Shown: positions 8,617 to 16,258 of the stretch, one piece after another
Numbering within the stretch: position 1 is the first letter of the stretch
Layout: the number at the start of each line of letters is the position of its first letter
Assembly (NCBI GenBank): GCA_025141835.1
Contig: CP081102.1
Span: 1 to 64,000 of the forward strand
Source: Rhodobacteraceae bacterium M385
GTDB lineage: Bacteria; Pseudomonadota; Alphaproteobacteria; Rhodobacterales; Rhodobacteraceae
Length of the DNA stretch: 64,000 bases
Direction of reading: 5' to 3'
The notes under the pieces: model-generated
What the model saw: only the letters and a program-made list of their open reading frames with translations
Told to the model about the DNA's origin: nothing
Databases searched by the model: none
Made by a program: the position numbers and the translations under genes

Positions 8617-8675
8617 GACCCTTTTCAAGACCAAGACCTTTTCAAACACCTCTTTTATCCGACCCTTTTTCAAAA
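8617..8675 (+). repeat. Short direct repeats in the curli intergenic leader
   Basis: Three close copies of GACC(C)TTTTCAA lie at about 8617, 8635 and 8661, and a related GACCTTTTC lies at 8142 in the leader of csgH. They are AT-rich islands between the curli genes. They may be sites for a regulator or RNA-binding protein, or simply a low-complexity leader. Confidence 0.35.
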
Positions 8676-8699
8676 CCCATTTTCTCAAGGAACACTGCC

Positions 8700-9065
8700 A
8701 TGTTTAAGAAAACCTTTACCGCCGCCGCCCTCGTTCTTGCCACTGCTGCCACCGCTGTTCCGGTTGCCGCTCAACAGATCAGCTTCGGCATCACCGCTGG
8801 CAACCAGCAGGAACGTGATGCCATCGCCGGAGCCCTCGTATTGTACCAAATCGCCAACGGTGGTGACCCGGTCGAGGTTCTGACCCAAGCAGCCCAGGGC
8901 GGCTCCGTTGGCGTCATCCACCAGGAAGGCAACGGCCACAACGGTTCCCTCGCCCAAGGTGGCGGCGGCAATGCCGGCGGCGTCTTCCAGTTCGGTGAAA
9001 ACACCGACGCCCACCTTGCCCAGAACGGCAACGACGGTGACCTCGTCTTCGTATTCGGCTGGTAA
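8700..9065 (+). CDS. Second curlin-repeat protein (minor subunit or nucleator-like)
   Basis: A secreted 121-residue protein with signal peptide (1-24, VPVAA before Gln25), a non-repetitive amino half (25-74) and four 11-residue curlin-like repeats from Gln75 to about 118 (QEGNGHNGSLA, QGGGGNAGGVF, QFGENTDAHLA, QNGNDGDLVFV), ending FGW. The short repeat block next to a unique domain suggests a minor or nucleating subunit rather than the main fibre protein. It is the last gene of the curli cluster; an intrinsic terminator follows at 9230-9255. Confidence 0.75.
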   Translation: MFKKTFTAAALVLATAATAVPVAAQQISFGITAGNQQERDAIAGALVLYQIANGGDPVEVLTQAAQGGSVGVIHQEGNGHNGSLAQGGGGNAGGVFQFGENTDAHLAQNGNDGDLVFVFGW

Positions 9066-9229
9066 TCCCTGAAACCAGCCTCCCCGGATCGGCCAGTCCG
9101 CTGGCCGAGATCCCGGACACTCAACCCTTCCCTAGCCCCCGTTTCCCCTGATGGGTTGGGTGTCCGGCACTTCTCTCCTTTCGTCTCCTAGTCCCGACAC
9201 GAACATATCACTCAGGCGTGTCCCAAACT

Positions 9230-9255
9230 CCCTCGGCTCCGGCCGGGGGCTTTTT
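9230..9255 (+). terminator. Intrinsic terminator of the curli cluster
   Basis: Stem CCCTCGGC/GCCGGGGG (8 pairs, one T-G) with a TCCG loop, one C, then TTTTT. It ends transcription of the curli genes. It also shows that the MFS gene downstream does not start at an earlier in-frame ATG at 9151, because that reading would run through this hairpin. Confidence 0.8.
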
Positions 9256-9294
9256 CGTGTTGGCCTCCCTCGTCCCCCGTGCGAGATCTCTGCC

Positions 9295-10473
9295 ATGGCC
9301 CCCACATCTACCCGCCGCTTCGTCCCGTTCTTGCTGTTGCTGTTCACCGGAACCCTCAGCAATTCCGCCGTGGTGCCGTTCATGGGGTTCTTCCTGATTG
9401 ATGGGCTGGGGCAGCCAAACTGGATGCTTAGCGTCTATTCCTTTCTCGCCATCACGCTGACCGTCACCGCGAACCGCGCCTTTGGCCGGCGCATCGACGC
9501 GGGCGTCGCGGTGTTTCCGCTGATCGGCTTTGCCGCTTCGGGCTATGCGCTGGCGTCGCTGTCGATGGCCGTGTCTCCGACGCTTCCGGTGATGCTGACC
9601 ATCGGCGTAATCGGCTACGGGTGCAGTGCCTCTGCGATCTCCACCATGTTCAGCCTCGGCGGTCATATGGCCGAGCGTCACGGCGTCGAACGTACCCGTT
9701 TCAACGCCATCATGCGCGCGACTACTTCAACCGCCTGGATGATCGGCCCCGCCCTCAGTTTTCTGGCCGCCGGACACTTCGGCAATGAGGTGGTGTTCAA
9801 AGGCGCCGCCGTCCTGGGCGCCACTTGGCTGGCCATGTGGTACGTCACCCTGCCCCGAGACGTGCAGGCCAAAGCGCCCGCGCCCGCCGCCGCCGCACCA
9901 CACCCCGTGCCACAAAACACCGGCCTCTGGCTGGCGGCGGGCTTCATCTTCGCCATGTCCGTGGCCCACGGCCTCACCTTCACCGCCCTGCCGCTGTTCT
10001 TCGTGACCGAGGTCGGCCTGCCCGGCTTCGCCCCCGGCTTCGCCTTCACCGTCAAAACCTTTGTGGAGGTCTTCGCGATCTTCTCCACGCCCTTCCTCAT
10101 GGCCCGCTTCGGCCTGCGTGGCCCCCTCCTCGTGACAAGCTGCATCGCCATCGGCGCAATTCTCTTGCTGTCTACCGTCACAACTCTTCCGCAAATGATG
10201 CTCGGCTCGGCCCTCGAAGGGCTCTACTACGGGCTCTTCGCCAGCCTCGGGATCAGCTATGTGCAAAGCTTCGCCCAGGATCGCCCCGCCCAAGCCACCG
10301 CCATCTACTGGAACACGCTGATGATCTCCGGGCTCCTCTCCGGCCCCGCCGTGGGGCTCATCGCCCAAGCCACCAGCTTCCAGACCGTGATCCAGATCTC
10401 GTCCATCGGCGCGGCGATTGCGGCACTGGTGCTCGCGGCAGGCATCCTCCACGCCCGTCGCGGGGCGCGCTAA
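9295..10473 (+). CDS. MFS transporter, sugar-efflux/multidrug type
   Basis: A 392-residue inner-membrane protein with about 12 hydrophobic segments in two halves separated by a loop near residue 200 (KAPAPAAAAPHP). It belongs to the major facilitator superfamily; the general look (short termini, GxLSNSAVVPFMGFF in helix 1) is nearest to SetA-like efflux carriers, but the substrate cannot be told. I take the ATG at 9295 as start because an in-frame extension back to 9151 is not hydrophobic and spans the curli terminator. The gene is convergent with trhO. Confidence 0.85.
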   Translation: MAPTSTRRFVPFLLLLFTGTLSNSAVVPFMGFFLIDGLGQPNWMLSVYSFLAITLTVTANRAFGRRIDAGVAVFPLIGFAASGYALASLSMAVSPTLPVMLTIGVIGYGCSASAISTMFSLGGHMAERHGVERTRFNAIMRATTSTAWMIGPALSFLAAGHFGNEVVFKGAAVLGATWLAMWYVTLPRDVQAKAPAPAAAAPHPVPQNTGLWLAAGFIFAMSVAHGLTFTALPLFFVTEVGLPGFAPGFAFTVKTFVEVFAIFSTPFLMARFGLRGPLLVTSCIAIGAILLLSTVTTLPQMMLGSALEGLYYGLFASLGISYVQSFAQDRPAQATAIYWNTLMISGLLSGPAVGLIAQATSFQTVIQISSIGAAIAALVLAAGILHARRGAR

Positions 10474-10548
10474 CCCGCCCTTTCACCTTTTTACAAATAT
10501 CGAATCCCACAGCGGCCCCAACCGCTGCCCTCCCCACCGAAGCGCAGT

Positions 10549-11448
10549 TTATCCGCGGAAATGAACTTCCCCACGGGCCTTGGACAGCGCAATCTGTTTC
10601 TGCCGCTCCCGGAACCTCTCCCGATCCGCATCGGTGTGGACATCAATGCACCGAGGACACGAGACCCCCTCCTCGAAGGCTATATCCGCCTTCTCCTCGC
10701 AGCTGATCGGGTGACGGCACGCGCGGCACAGCTCATAGGGCATTTCTTCCAAACCATGGCCCACGGCCACACGCTCATCAAAAACGAAACATCCGCCTTG
10801 CCAAAGGCTCTCTTCCTCCGGCACCTCTTCCAGATACTTCAGGATGCCCCCTTTCAGGTGGAACACATCCTCTACGCCCTGCTCTTTCAAGTAGGCGGTG
10901 GATTTCTCGCAGCGGATGCCTCCGGTGCAGAACATCGCGATGCGCTGGTTGGCGAAACGGTCTTTGTTGGCCTCCCACCAGGCGGGGAAGTCGCGGAAGG
11001 TCTCGGTCTCCGGGTCCACGGCCCCCTCAAACGTGCCGATCTCCACCTCATAGGCGTTGCGCGTGTCGATCACCGCCACGTCGGGCGCCTGGATCAGGGC
11101 GTTCCACTCGGCGGCATCGACGTGCGTTCCCACGCGGGCAGGGTCCAGCCCCGGTGCGCCCATGGACACGATCTCTTTCTTCAGGCGCACTTTCAGGCGA
11201 CCGAACGGCGGCTCTGACGCAAAGCTCTCTTTCCACTCCAACCCGGCGCAACCCGGCAAGGCACGCACATGGGCCAGAACCGTATCAATCCCCTCTCGCG
11301 TCCCAGCGATGGTGCCGTTGATCCCTTCCGGGGCCAGCAACAGGGAACCGGTCACGCCGGCCCTTTGCGCCACATCCTGCAACGGCAGGCGCAAGGCGTC
11401 GGGATCATCGAACCGAGTGAAATGATATAGGGCGGCAATGGTAAACAT
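10549..11448 (-). CDS. trhO: tRNA uridine(34) hydroxylase TrhO (YceA/UPF0176, rhodanese fold)
   Basis: TrhO makes 5-hydroxyuridine at the wobble position of tRNAs in an oxygen-dependent reaction, the first step toward cmo5U/mo5U. The 299-residue protein has the family plan: an acylphosphatase-like amino domain (LLAPEGINGTIAG near 35-48), a rhodanese domain with the active-site loop MFCTGGIRCEKS (catalytic Cys near 175), and a carboxy tail with paired cysteines (CRACRHPIS and CPRCIDVH), probably a metal site. It is transcribed opposite to its neighbours and looks monocistronic. Confidence 0.93.
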   Translation of the reverse strand: MFTIAALYHFTRFDDPDALRLPLQDVAQRAGVTGSLLLAPEGINGTIAGTREGIDTVLAHVRALPGCAGLEWKESFASEPPFGRLKVRLKKEIVSMGAPGLDPARVGTHVDAAEWNALIQAPDVAVIDTRNAYEVEIGTFEGAVDPETETFRDFPAWWEANKDRFANQRIAMFCTGGIRCEKSTAYLKEQGVEDVFHLKGGILKYLEEVPEEESLWQGGCFVFDERVAVGHGLEEMPYELCRACRHPISCEEKADIAFEEGVSCPRCIDVHTDADRERFRERQKQIALSKARGEVHFRG

Positions 11449-11528
11449 GGGCGTTCAGATACGCCGTTGCGTGCGCCGCCTCAAGCCGTAGGGTGGTCTT
11501 TTACCCCTGACCCTGCGGAGCACCCCCA

Positions 11529-12131
11529 ATGCAGCCTGCCCACCACGCCCTTCTTGTCATTGATGTTCAGAATGATTTCTGCCCCGGCGGCGCACTGGCG
11601 GTATCTGGTGGCGACACCATCGTGCCCGGTATCAACGCGCTCATGGCCGAATTCCCCTCGGTAATTCTGACCCAAGACTGGCACCCGGCGGGCCATTCCT
11701 CTTTCGCCTCGTCCCATGATGCCGCCCCGATGAGCCTGATGCAGATGCCCTATGGCCCGCAGGTGCTTTGGCCCGACCATTGCATCCAAGGCTCCATCGG
11801 GGCGCAGTTCCACGCCGACCTGACAACCGACCGTGCCGATCTGATTATCCGCAAAGGCTTCAACCCCGCGATCGACAGCTATTCCGCGTTCTTTGAAAAT
11901 GACCATACAACCCCCACAGGTCTTGAAGGCTACCTGCGCACGCGGGGCATCACCGATCTGACGCTGGTGGGCCTCGCCACGGATTTCTGTGTGAATTACT
12001 CGGCGGTGGACGCGGCGAAACTGGGCTTTGCCGTGACTGTCCGTGAAGACCTCTGCCGGGCGATTGACTTTGACGGCTCGCTGGAAGCGGCCCGCAGCGC
12101 CATGCAAGCGGCGGGCGTGACGCTTACATGA
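11529..12131 (+). CDS. pncA: Nicotinamidase/pyrazinamidase
   Basis: PncA hydrolyses nicotinamide to nicotinate and ammonia in NAD salvage. The 200-residue protein has the isochorismatase-like fold: the catalytic Asp in LLVIDVQNDFCPGG near residue 12, the metal-binding DWHPAGHSSFAS loop near 54-65, the Lys in IIRKGFNP near 112 and the catalytic Cys in GLATDFCVNYSA near 155. It overlaps the next gene by four bases. pncB, which uses its product, lies at 19114 in this window but not in the same operon. Confidence 0.95.
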   Translation: MQPAHHALLVIDVQNDFCPGGALAVSGGDTIVPGINALMAEFPSVILTQDWHPAGHSSFASSHDAAPMSLMQMPYGPQVLWPDHCIQGSIGAQFHADLTTDRADLIIRKGFNPAIDSYSAFFENDHTTPTGLEGYLRTRGITDLTLVGLATDFCVNYSAVDAAKLGFAVTVREDLCRAIDFDGSLEAARSAMQAAGVTLT

Positions 12132-12955
12132 TCCCACCTGCCGCTGAACAGATTACAGACGCCCTGCGCTCCGCGCCTTCCCTGCGCGGCCTGTACCTCA
12201 GTGGCAGCTACGGTAACGGTCTGGCCGATGCCTATAGCGACCTCGATTTTATCATGGTTAGCGATGAAGGTGCCACAGATGCCCTTGCCGCGCTTTGGCG
12301 GCAGGCAGTGGCCTGCGTGGGAGAGGTCATTCTTTGGCGGGACCGCACTGTCGCCCCGGTCCTTATCAACGCGATCACTGCGCCCGATACTCGCATTGAT
12401 GTGCTGATGCTGACGCCCGCGCAGCTGCAAGGCCACGCCCAGGACAGCCTCCGCCCCCTGCTGGACCACGATGGCCTGTACTTCAGCCTGCCCGCCCAGA
12501 AAGCTCACAACCGCCCCGATCCAAGACGCATGGCCTACCAGTTTGAGGAATTCATCCGCATCCTCGGCCTACTTCCCGTCGCGATGGGCCGGGGAGAATA
12601 TATCAACGGCGTCACGGGCATCTTTCATCTGCGCAACCTGCTGATTGATCTTCTGATCGCTGAAACAAATGCCCCGCACCGCGGCGGCGCGTTGCACATG
12701 AACCGCCTGCTTTCGGTCGAGCAGCAAGACCTCCTAAATTCCTTACCGCAGCCCTTGGCCTCCCCCGAAAGCTTGCTCGACACTTACCGCGCCTATGCAG
12801 CGGCCTACCTGCATCGCGCCCGCGCCTACGCAAACCTCCATGACATCCCTTGGCCTGATCGGTTTGAAGACGTGACGTTGACCCAGATCGGCCAATCCCT
12901 AGACATTGAAATCCTCCGCACTCCCCTAGGGGTGCGGCCCCTTACCGATACCTGA
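12128..12955 (+). CDS. Nucleotidyltransferase-domain protein
   Basis: A 275-residue cytosolic protein beginning with a polymerase-beta-type nucleotidyltransferase signature GSYGNGLADAYSDLDFIMV (residues 27-45, GS followed by SDLD). The rest is helical and resembles aminoglycoside-adenylyltransferase-like proteins of unknown substrate. It is coupled to pncA by an ATGA overlap and lies 14 bases before the amidinotransferase gene, so the three may be one transcript. Whether it is an enzyme on small molecules or on RNA/protein cannot be told. Confidence 0.75.
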   Translation: MIPPAAEQITDALRSAPSLRGLYLSGSYGNGLADAYSDLDFIMVSDEGATDALAALWRQAVACVGEVILWRDRTVAPVLINAITAPDTRIDVLMLTPAQLQGHAQDSLRPLLDHDGLYFSLPAQKAHNRPDPRRMAYQFEEFIRILGLLPVAMGRGEYINGVTGIFHLRNLLIDLLIAETNAPHRGGALHMNRLLSVEQQDLLNSLPQPLASPESLLDTYRAYAAAYLHRARAYANLHDIPWPDRFEDVTLTQIGQSLDIEILRTPLGVRPLTDT

Positions 12956-12969
12956 AAGAAGAACCGCCC

Positions 12970-14079
12970 ATGACTAACACTATCGTCAACAGCTGGAACG
13001 AATGGGATCCCCTTCGTCACGTCATCGTGGGCCGCGCCGATGATTGCCACATCCCGCCCGAGGAACCCGCGTTGGACGCGAAGGTGCCCGAAGATAGCGA
13101 CATGCGCGGCCAATGGGGCCGCCGCCCGCAAGAAACCATTGATCGCGCCAATGAGCTGTTGGACAATTTCGCCAAGCAGTTGCAGGACCGTGGCATCCGT
13201 GTCGATCGTCCGACCTCCATCGACCATTCCAAACCCGCCACCACCCCCGATTTCCACACCGCATCACAATTCGGCTGCATGCCGCCCCGTGACGTGCTTC
13301 TGACTGTCGGCGCTGAGATGCTAGAGGCGACAATGTCCTATCGCTGCCGCTGGTTCGAATACCTCAACTACCGGCCCCTCCTTCAGAAGTATTGGGAGGA
13401 GGACCCGAACTTCCGGCACGAGGCCGCCCCCAAACCGCGCCTCACCGATGCCGACTACCACCCCGACTACCTCTCCGACAAAATCGGCAATGCTCAGCGT
13501 TTGAAATGGGCGGAAGAGAAGTTCTTTGTCACGACCGAGGAAGAACCCCTGTTCGATGCGGCCGATGTCCTGCGCTTTGGCCGCGATCTGGTGGTGCAAC
13601 ACGGCTTCACCACGAACCTCAAAGGCATCGAATGGCTGCGCCGTCACTTCCCCGACCATCGCGTCCACACCGTGAACTTTCCCGGCGACCCCTACCCGAT
13701 CCATATCGACGCAACCTTCACGCCGCTGCGCCCCGGCCTGATCCTCAACAACCCGCAACGTCGCCTGCCCGCCGATCAACGCGCGATGTATGAAAAGAAC
13801 GGCTGGGAAATCGTCGATGCCGCGCAACCAGCCCACAACGCCCCTCCGCCGCTGTGCTATTCCTCCACTTGGCTGTCGATGAATGTGCTGGTTCTTGACC
13901 CCAAAACCGTCTGCGTCGAAGCCTCCGAGGTCTACCAGATGGAGCAGATGGACAAGCTCGGCCTAGAGGTCGTCCCCGTGGAGTTGCGCGACGCCTACGC
14001 TTTCGGCGGCGGGCTGCATTGCTGCACGGCGGATGTGTACCGTGAAGGCACCTGCGAGGATTACTTCCCTAAGCAGTAG
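12970..14079 (+). CDS. Glycine amidinotransferase-like enzyme (arginine transamidinase)
   Basis: The family moves the amidino group of arginine to an amine acceptor, giving ornithine plus a guanidino compound (guanidinoacetate with glycine; inosamine phosphates in streptomycin producers). The 369-residue protein keeps the catalytic triad contexts of animal AGAT: Asp in PLFDAADVLRFGRD near 197, His in PIHIDATF near 247 and Cys in GGGLHCCTADVYREG near 355. It opens with the family's NEWDPLRHVIVGRADD. It lies in a probable operon after pncA and the nucleotidyltransferase. The acceptor amine is not deducible; glycine is the simplest guess. Confidence 0.88.
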   Translation: MTNTIVNSWNEWDPLRHVIVGRADDCHIPPEEPALDAKVPEDSDMRGQWGRRPQETIDRANELLDNFAKQLQDRGIRVDRPTSIDHSKPATTPDFHTASQFGCMPPRDVLLTVGAEMLEATMSYRCRWFEYLNYRPLLQKYWEEDPNFRHEAAPKPRLTDADYHPDYLSDKIGNAQRLKWAEEKFFVTTEEEPLFDAADVLRFGRDLVVQHGFTTNLKGIEWLRRHFPDHRVHTVNFPGDPYPIHIDATFTPLRPGLILNNPQRRLPADQRAMYEKNGWEIVDAAQPAHNAPPPLCYSSTWLSMNVLVLDPKTVCVEASEVYQMEQMDKLGLEVVPVELRDAYAFGGGLHCCTADVYREGTCEDYFPKQ

Positions 14080-14103
14080 GGCCCAAAGCCCGAAAGCAAA
14101 CGT

Positions 14104-14127
14104 CCCGCGCCTGTCACAGGGCGCGGG
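14104..14127 (+). other. Hairpin between convergent amidinotransferase and marC genes
   Basis: CCCGCGCC/GGCGCGGG with an 8-base loop, 25 bases after the amidinotransferase stop. No T-run follows, so it may be a weak or Rho-assisted terminator for both convergent genes. Confidence 0.45.
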
Positions 14128-14139
14128 TGCTTGCCGAAG

Positions 14140-14793
14140 CTAGCCCAACACCTCTGGCACAGGGGCCAGTTGCAACAGCCCCAAGGCCTCCAAGCCGCCC
14201 AACGTGGCGTCCACCGCGACAGTAGCCAGAATGATCCCCATGACCCGGCTCACCACGCTGGACCCGGAAGACCCGATCACCCGGCTTAACCGGCCTGCCA
14301 TCAACAAAACCCCAAGGGTGATCAGCAACACCACGAACAACAAGCCCGCCGTCACCGCCTGATCGGACACGGGATTGGTGTGGTTATCGGTCAGAATGAC
14401 AATCGCCAACATCGCCCCCGGCGACGCGATGGAGGGCATCGCCAACGGGAACACGGCGCCCGCCAAATGATCCCTCTCGGCCTCCTCGATTTCCCGCGCG
14501 GCCTTGGGCTCCCCGAAAATCATCGTCAGGGCAAACAGGAACAAGATCACCCCGCCCGCAATCTGAAACGATCCCAGCCTCAGGCCAATCGCCTCCAATA
14601 AGACCTGCCCGCCGATCAGGAACCCATATAGCACGACGCCCGCCACCAAAACGGCGCGGATCGCGTATTGCCGATGCAACGCCACTGGAACTGAGGCCGT
14701 CGCAAACAGAAAAACCGGAAGGGAACCGATTGGATCGACCACCACAATCAGCGTGATGAATTCCCGAAATAGCGTTGGCCAATCTAACGTCAC
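14140..14793 (-). CDS. MarC family integral membrane protein
   Basis: A 217-residue inner-membrane protein of the MarC (UPF0056) family with six hydrophobic segments; recognisable stretches are FITLIVVVDPIGSLPVFLFAT near 12-32 and the FALTMIFGEPKA loop near 87. MarC proteins were once linked to multiple antibiotic resistance, but their role is not established. Translation starts at a GTG with AGAGGG upstream. It stands alone, convergent with the amidinotransferase gene. Confidence 0.88.
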   Translation of the reverse strand: MTLDWPTLFREFITLIVVVDPIGSLPVFLFATASVPVALHRQYAIRAVLVAGVVLYGFLIGGQVLLEAIGLRLGSFQIAGGVILFLFALTMIFGEPKAAREIEEAERDHLAGAVFPLAMPSIASPGAMLAIVILTDNHTNPVSDQAVTAGLLFVVLLITLGVLLMAGRLSRVIGSSGSSVVSRVMGIILATVAVDATLGGLEALGLLQLAPVPEVLG

Positions 14794-15223
14794 GTACCCT
14801 CTTTCTCTGTAGAATTACCGCAGTCACTCATCGATCAGCTAACAGCATGAACCCTTTGAAACAACGAGGCCTTTTGCCCCAATTGTGACGTCTCCGGCCG
14901 CCACATGTGAAATATGGTGGCTGACTATATTGGGCTGTTGGCCGACTTCCTCGCCGCTTGGCCCTTACGCCTGCCGGCCCCTTCGGCGCTGCTGGCGTTT
15001 TAGGCGCTCACATCGGGCATGACCGGGCGTGAACATCTCACGCTGGCCACTTTGCAATTGAACTATCCGGTGCAGGCGATCTCCGGCTGCCAGCTATGCT
15101 GAACCCCGATGCGCCCCAGCGAACAAAAGCACCGAACAGACCCATGTGAACACAGCCGTGAGTGTACTGAGTCGGCGCCGTGACTTCGCCAAACCCACGC
15201 TCTAGAGTCGTGCTAACCGAACC
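14794..15223. other. 430-base spacer without a supported gene
   Basis: Between the marC start and the DUF421 gene. The only open stretch is a 28-codon frame at about 14932-15002 starting MVADYIGLLADF and ending at TAG, with hydrophobic character and no clear ribosome-binding site. It may be a decayed gene end. I see no repeat or RNA structure of note. Confidence 0.4.
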
Positions 15224-15241
15224 GTGGAGAAGGCTGGCTCA

Positions 15242-15766
15242 ATGTTCTACGACCAAACGGCGCTCGACGTCATTGCCCGCTCCGTAATCCTGTCGGCCAT
15301 CGGCCTCGCTTGGGTAATTCTCGTGGTACGGGTAATCGGCCTGCGCACGTTCTCGAAGATGACCGCCTTTGATTTTGTCGCCACCGTTGCGACCGGTTCG
15401 CTTCTTGCAGGCGCCACTCAGGCAACAGAGTGGTCGGCCTTCTGGCAGGCGATTTTTGCGACCTCAGCACTGCTTGGATGCCAGTACCTGATCGCCAAAC
15501 TGCGCTTTTCCACGGCTCAGGCGATGGCTTTCATGCAGAATACACCTGTCATCTTGATGGAGGACGGCGTCGTCAACGAAGCCGCCCTCAAGTCCTCCCG
15601 TGTCACCCGAAAAGACCTTTTTGCCAAACTGCGCGAGGCCAACGTGATGGACACCGCCGAGGTGCGCGCCGTGGTATTGGAGACGACGGGCGACATCTCC
15701 GTCCTGCACGGCGAAACGCTGAACCCCGAGTTGCTTTTGGGCGTCACCCGGATCGACCCGCGCTGA
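15242..15766 (+). CDS. DUF421 (YetF-like) membrane protein
   Basis: A 174-residue protein with three hydrophobic segments in the first 90 residues, then the soluble DUF421 domain seen in YetF/YcaP proteins (VILMEDGVVNEAALKSSRVTRKDLFAKLRE near 100-130, followed by DTAEVRAVVLETTGDISVL). The function is not known. I chose the ATG at 15242 because GGAGAAGG sits 8 bases upstream; an in-frame GTG at 15224 overlaps that site. Confidence 0.85.
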   Translation: MFYDQTALDVIARSVILSAIGLAWVILVVRVIGLRTFSKMTAFDFVATVATGSLLAGATQATEWSAFWQAIFATSALLGCQYLIAKLRFSTAQAMAFMQNTPVILMEDGVVNEAALKSSRVTRKDLFAKLREANVMDTAEVRAVVLETTGDISVLHGETLNPELLLGVTRIDPR

Positions 15767-16199
15767 TCACGCCTCTGATCGGTTCTCGGATTGATCCCGC
15801 CCGTCGCCGTCGCCTTTCGACTTCCGCGCCTCTCGGTCCTTCTCTCTTGCCGGCCGCGGGTCGTCGCCCGTCGCGGGCCAGCCTTCGCGTTGCTTGGCCC
15901 GGTCGCCGTCGGTTTCCTCGGTCTGATCGTGAAACAGATGCACCTGCGTGGGATACGGCATGTCGATCCCATCGTCGTCCAGCGCCTTATAGACGGCTTG
16001 CAACACCCTGCCGTGGGTGTGGATCTGTGTCGCGCGATCCGACTGGGTCCACCAGCGATCCGACACCCTTGGCGATGAACCAGAACACGACCAACAGCAA
16101 TGCGGCGACGGCAATATTGGGCAACAGCCGGAACAACCCGTCAAGCCAAGCGTCAATGCGGTCAAAAATCAGACCGGGGTTCGCGTCCACTTCTTCCAT
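15767..16199 (-). pseudogene. Mechanosensitive ion channel (MscS family) remnant with internal deletion
   Basis: The minus strand carries the amino end of an MscS-type channel (MEEVDANPGLIFDRIDAWL, then a hydrophobic helix FWFIAKGV) in one frame from 16199, and the carboxy end (IHTHGRVLQAVYKALDDDG then MPYPTQVHLFHDQTE and an acidic/basic tail) in another frame ending at 15767. The two meet near 16045-16060 with the whole pore helix and most of the beta domain missing and the frame changed. The short length and frame break make a working channel unlikely. The reading as a single deletion is inferred from the family plan. Confidence 0.75.
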
Positions 16200-16258
16200 C
16201 GGGGATCATCCTTCGTAAGCAATCGCTTGTTAACGCGTGGATGTCGCAATGGTTCCCG

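Noticed and set aside
9151..9294. Longer start for the MFS gene
   Set aside because: The extension is not membrane-like and would include the curli terminator hairpin.
14932..15002. 28-codon hydrophobic frame in the marC-DUF421 spacer
   Set aside because: Too short, no ribosome-binding site and no similarity I can name; left as a possible decayed gene end.
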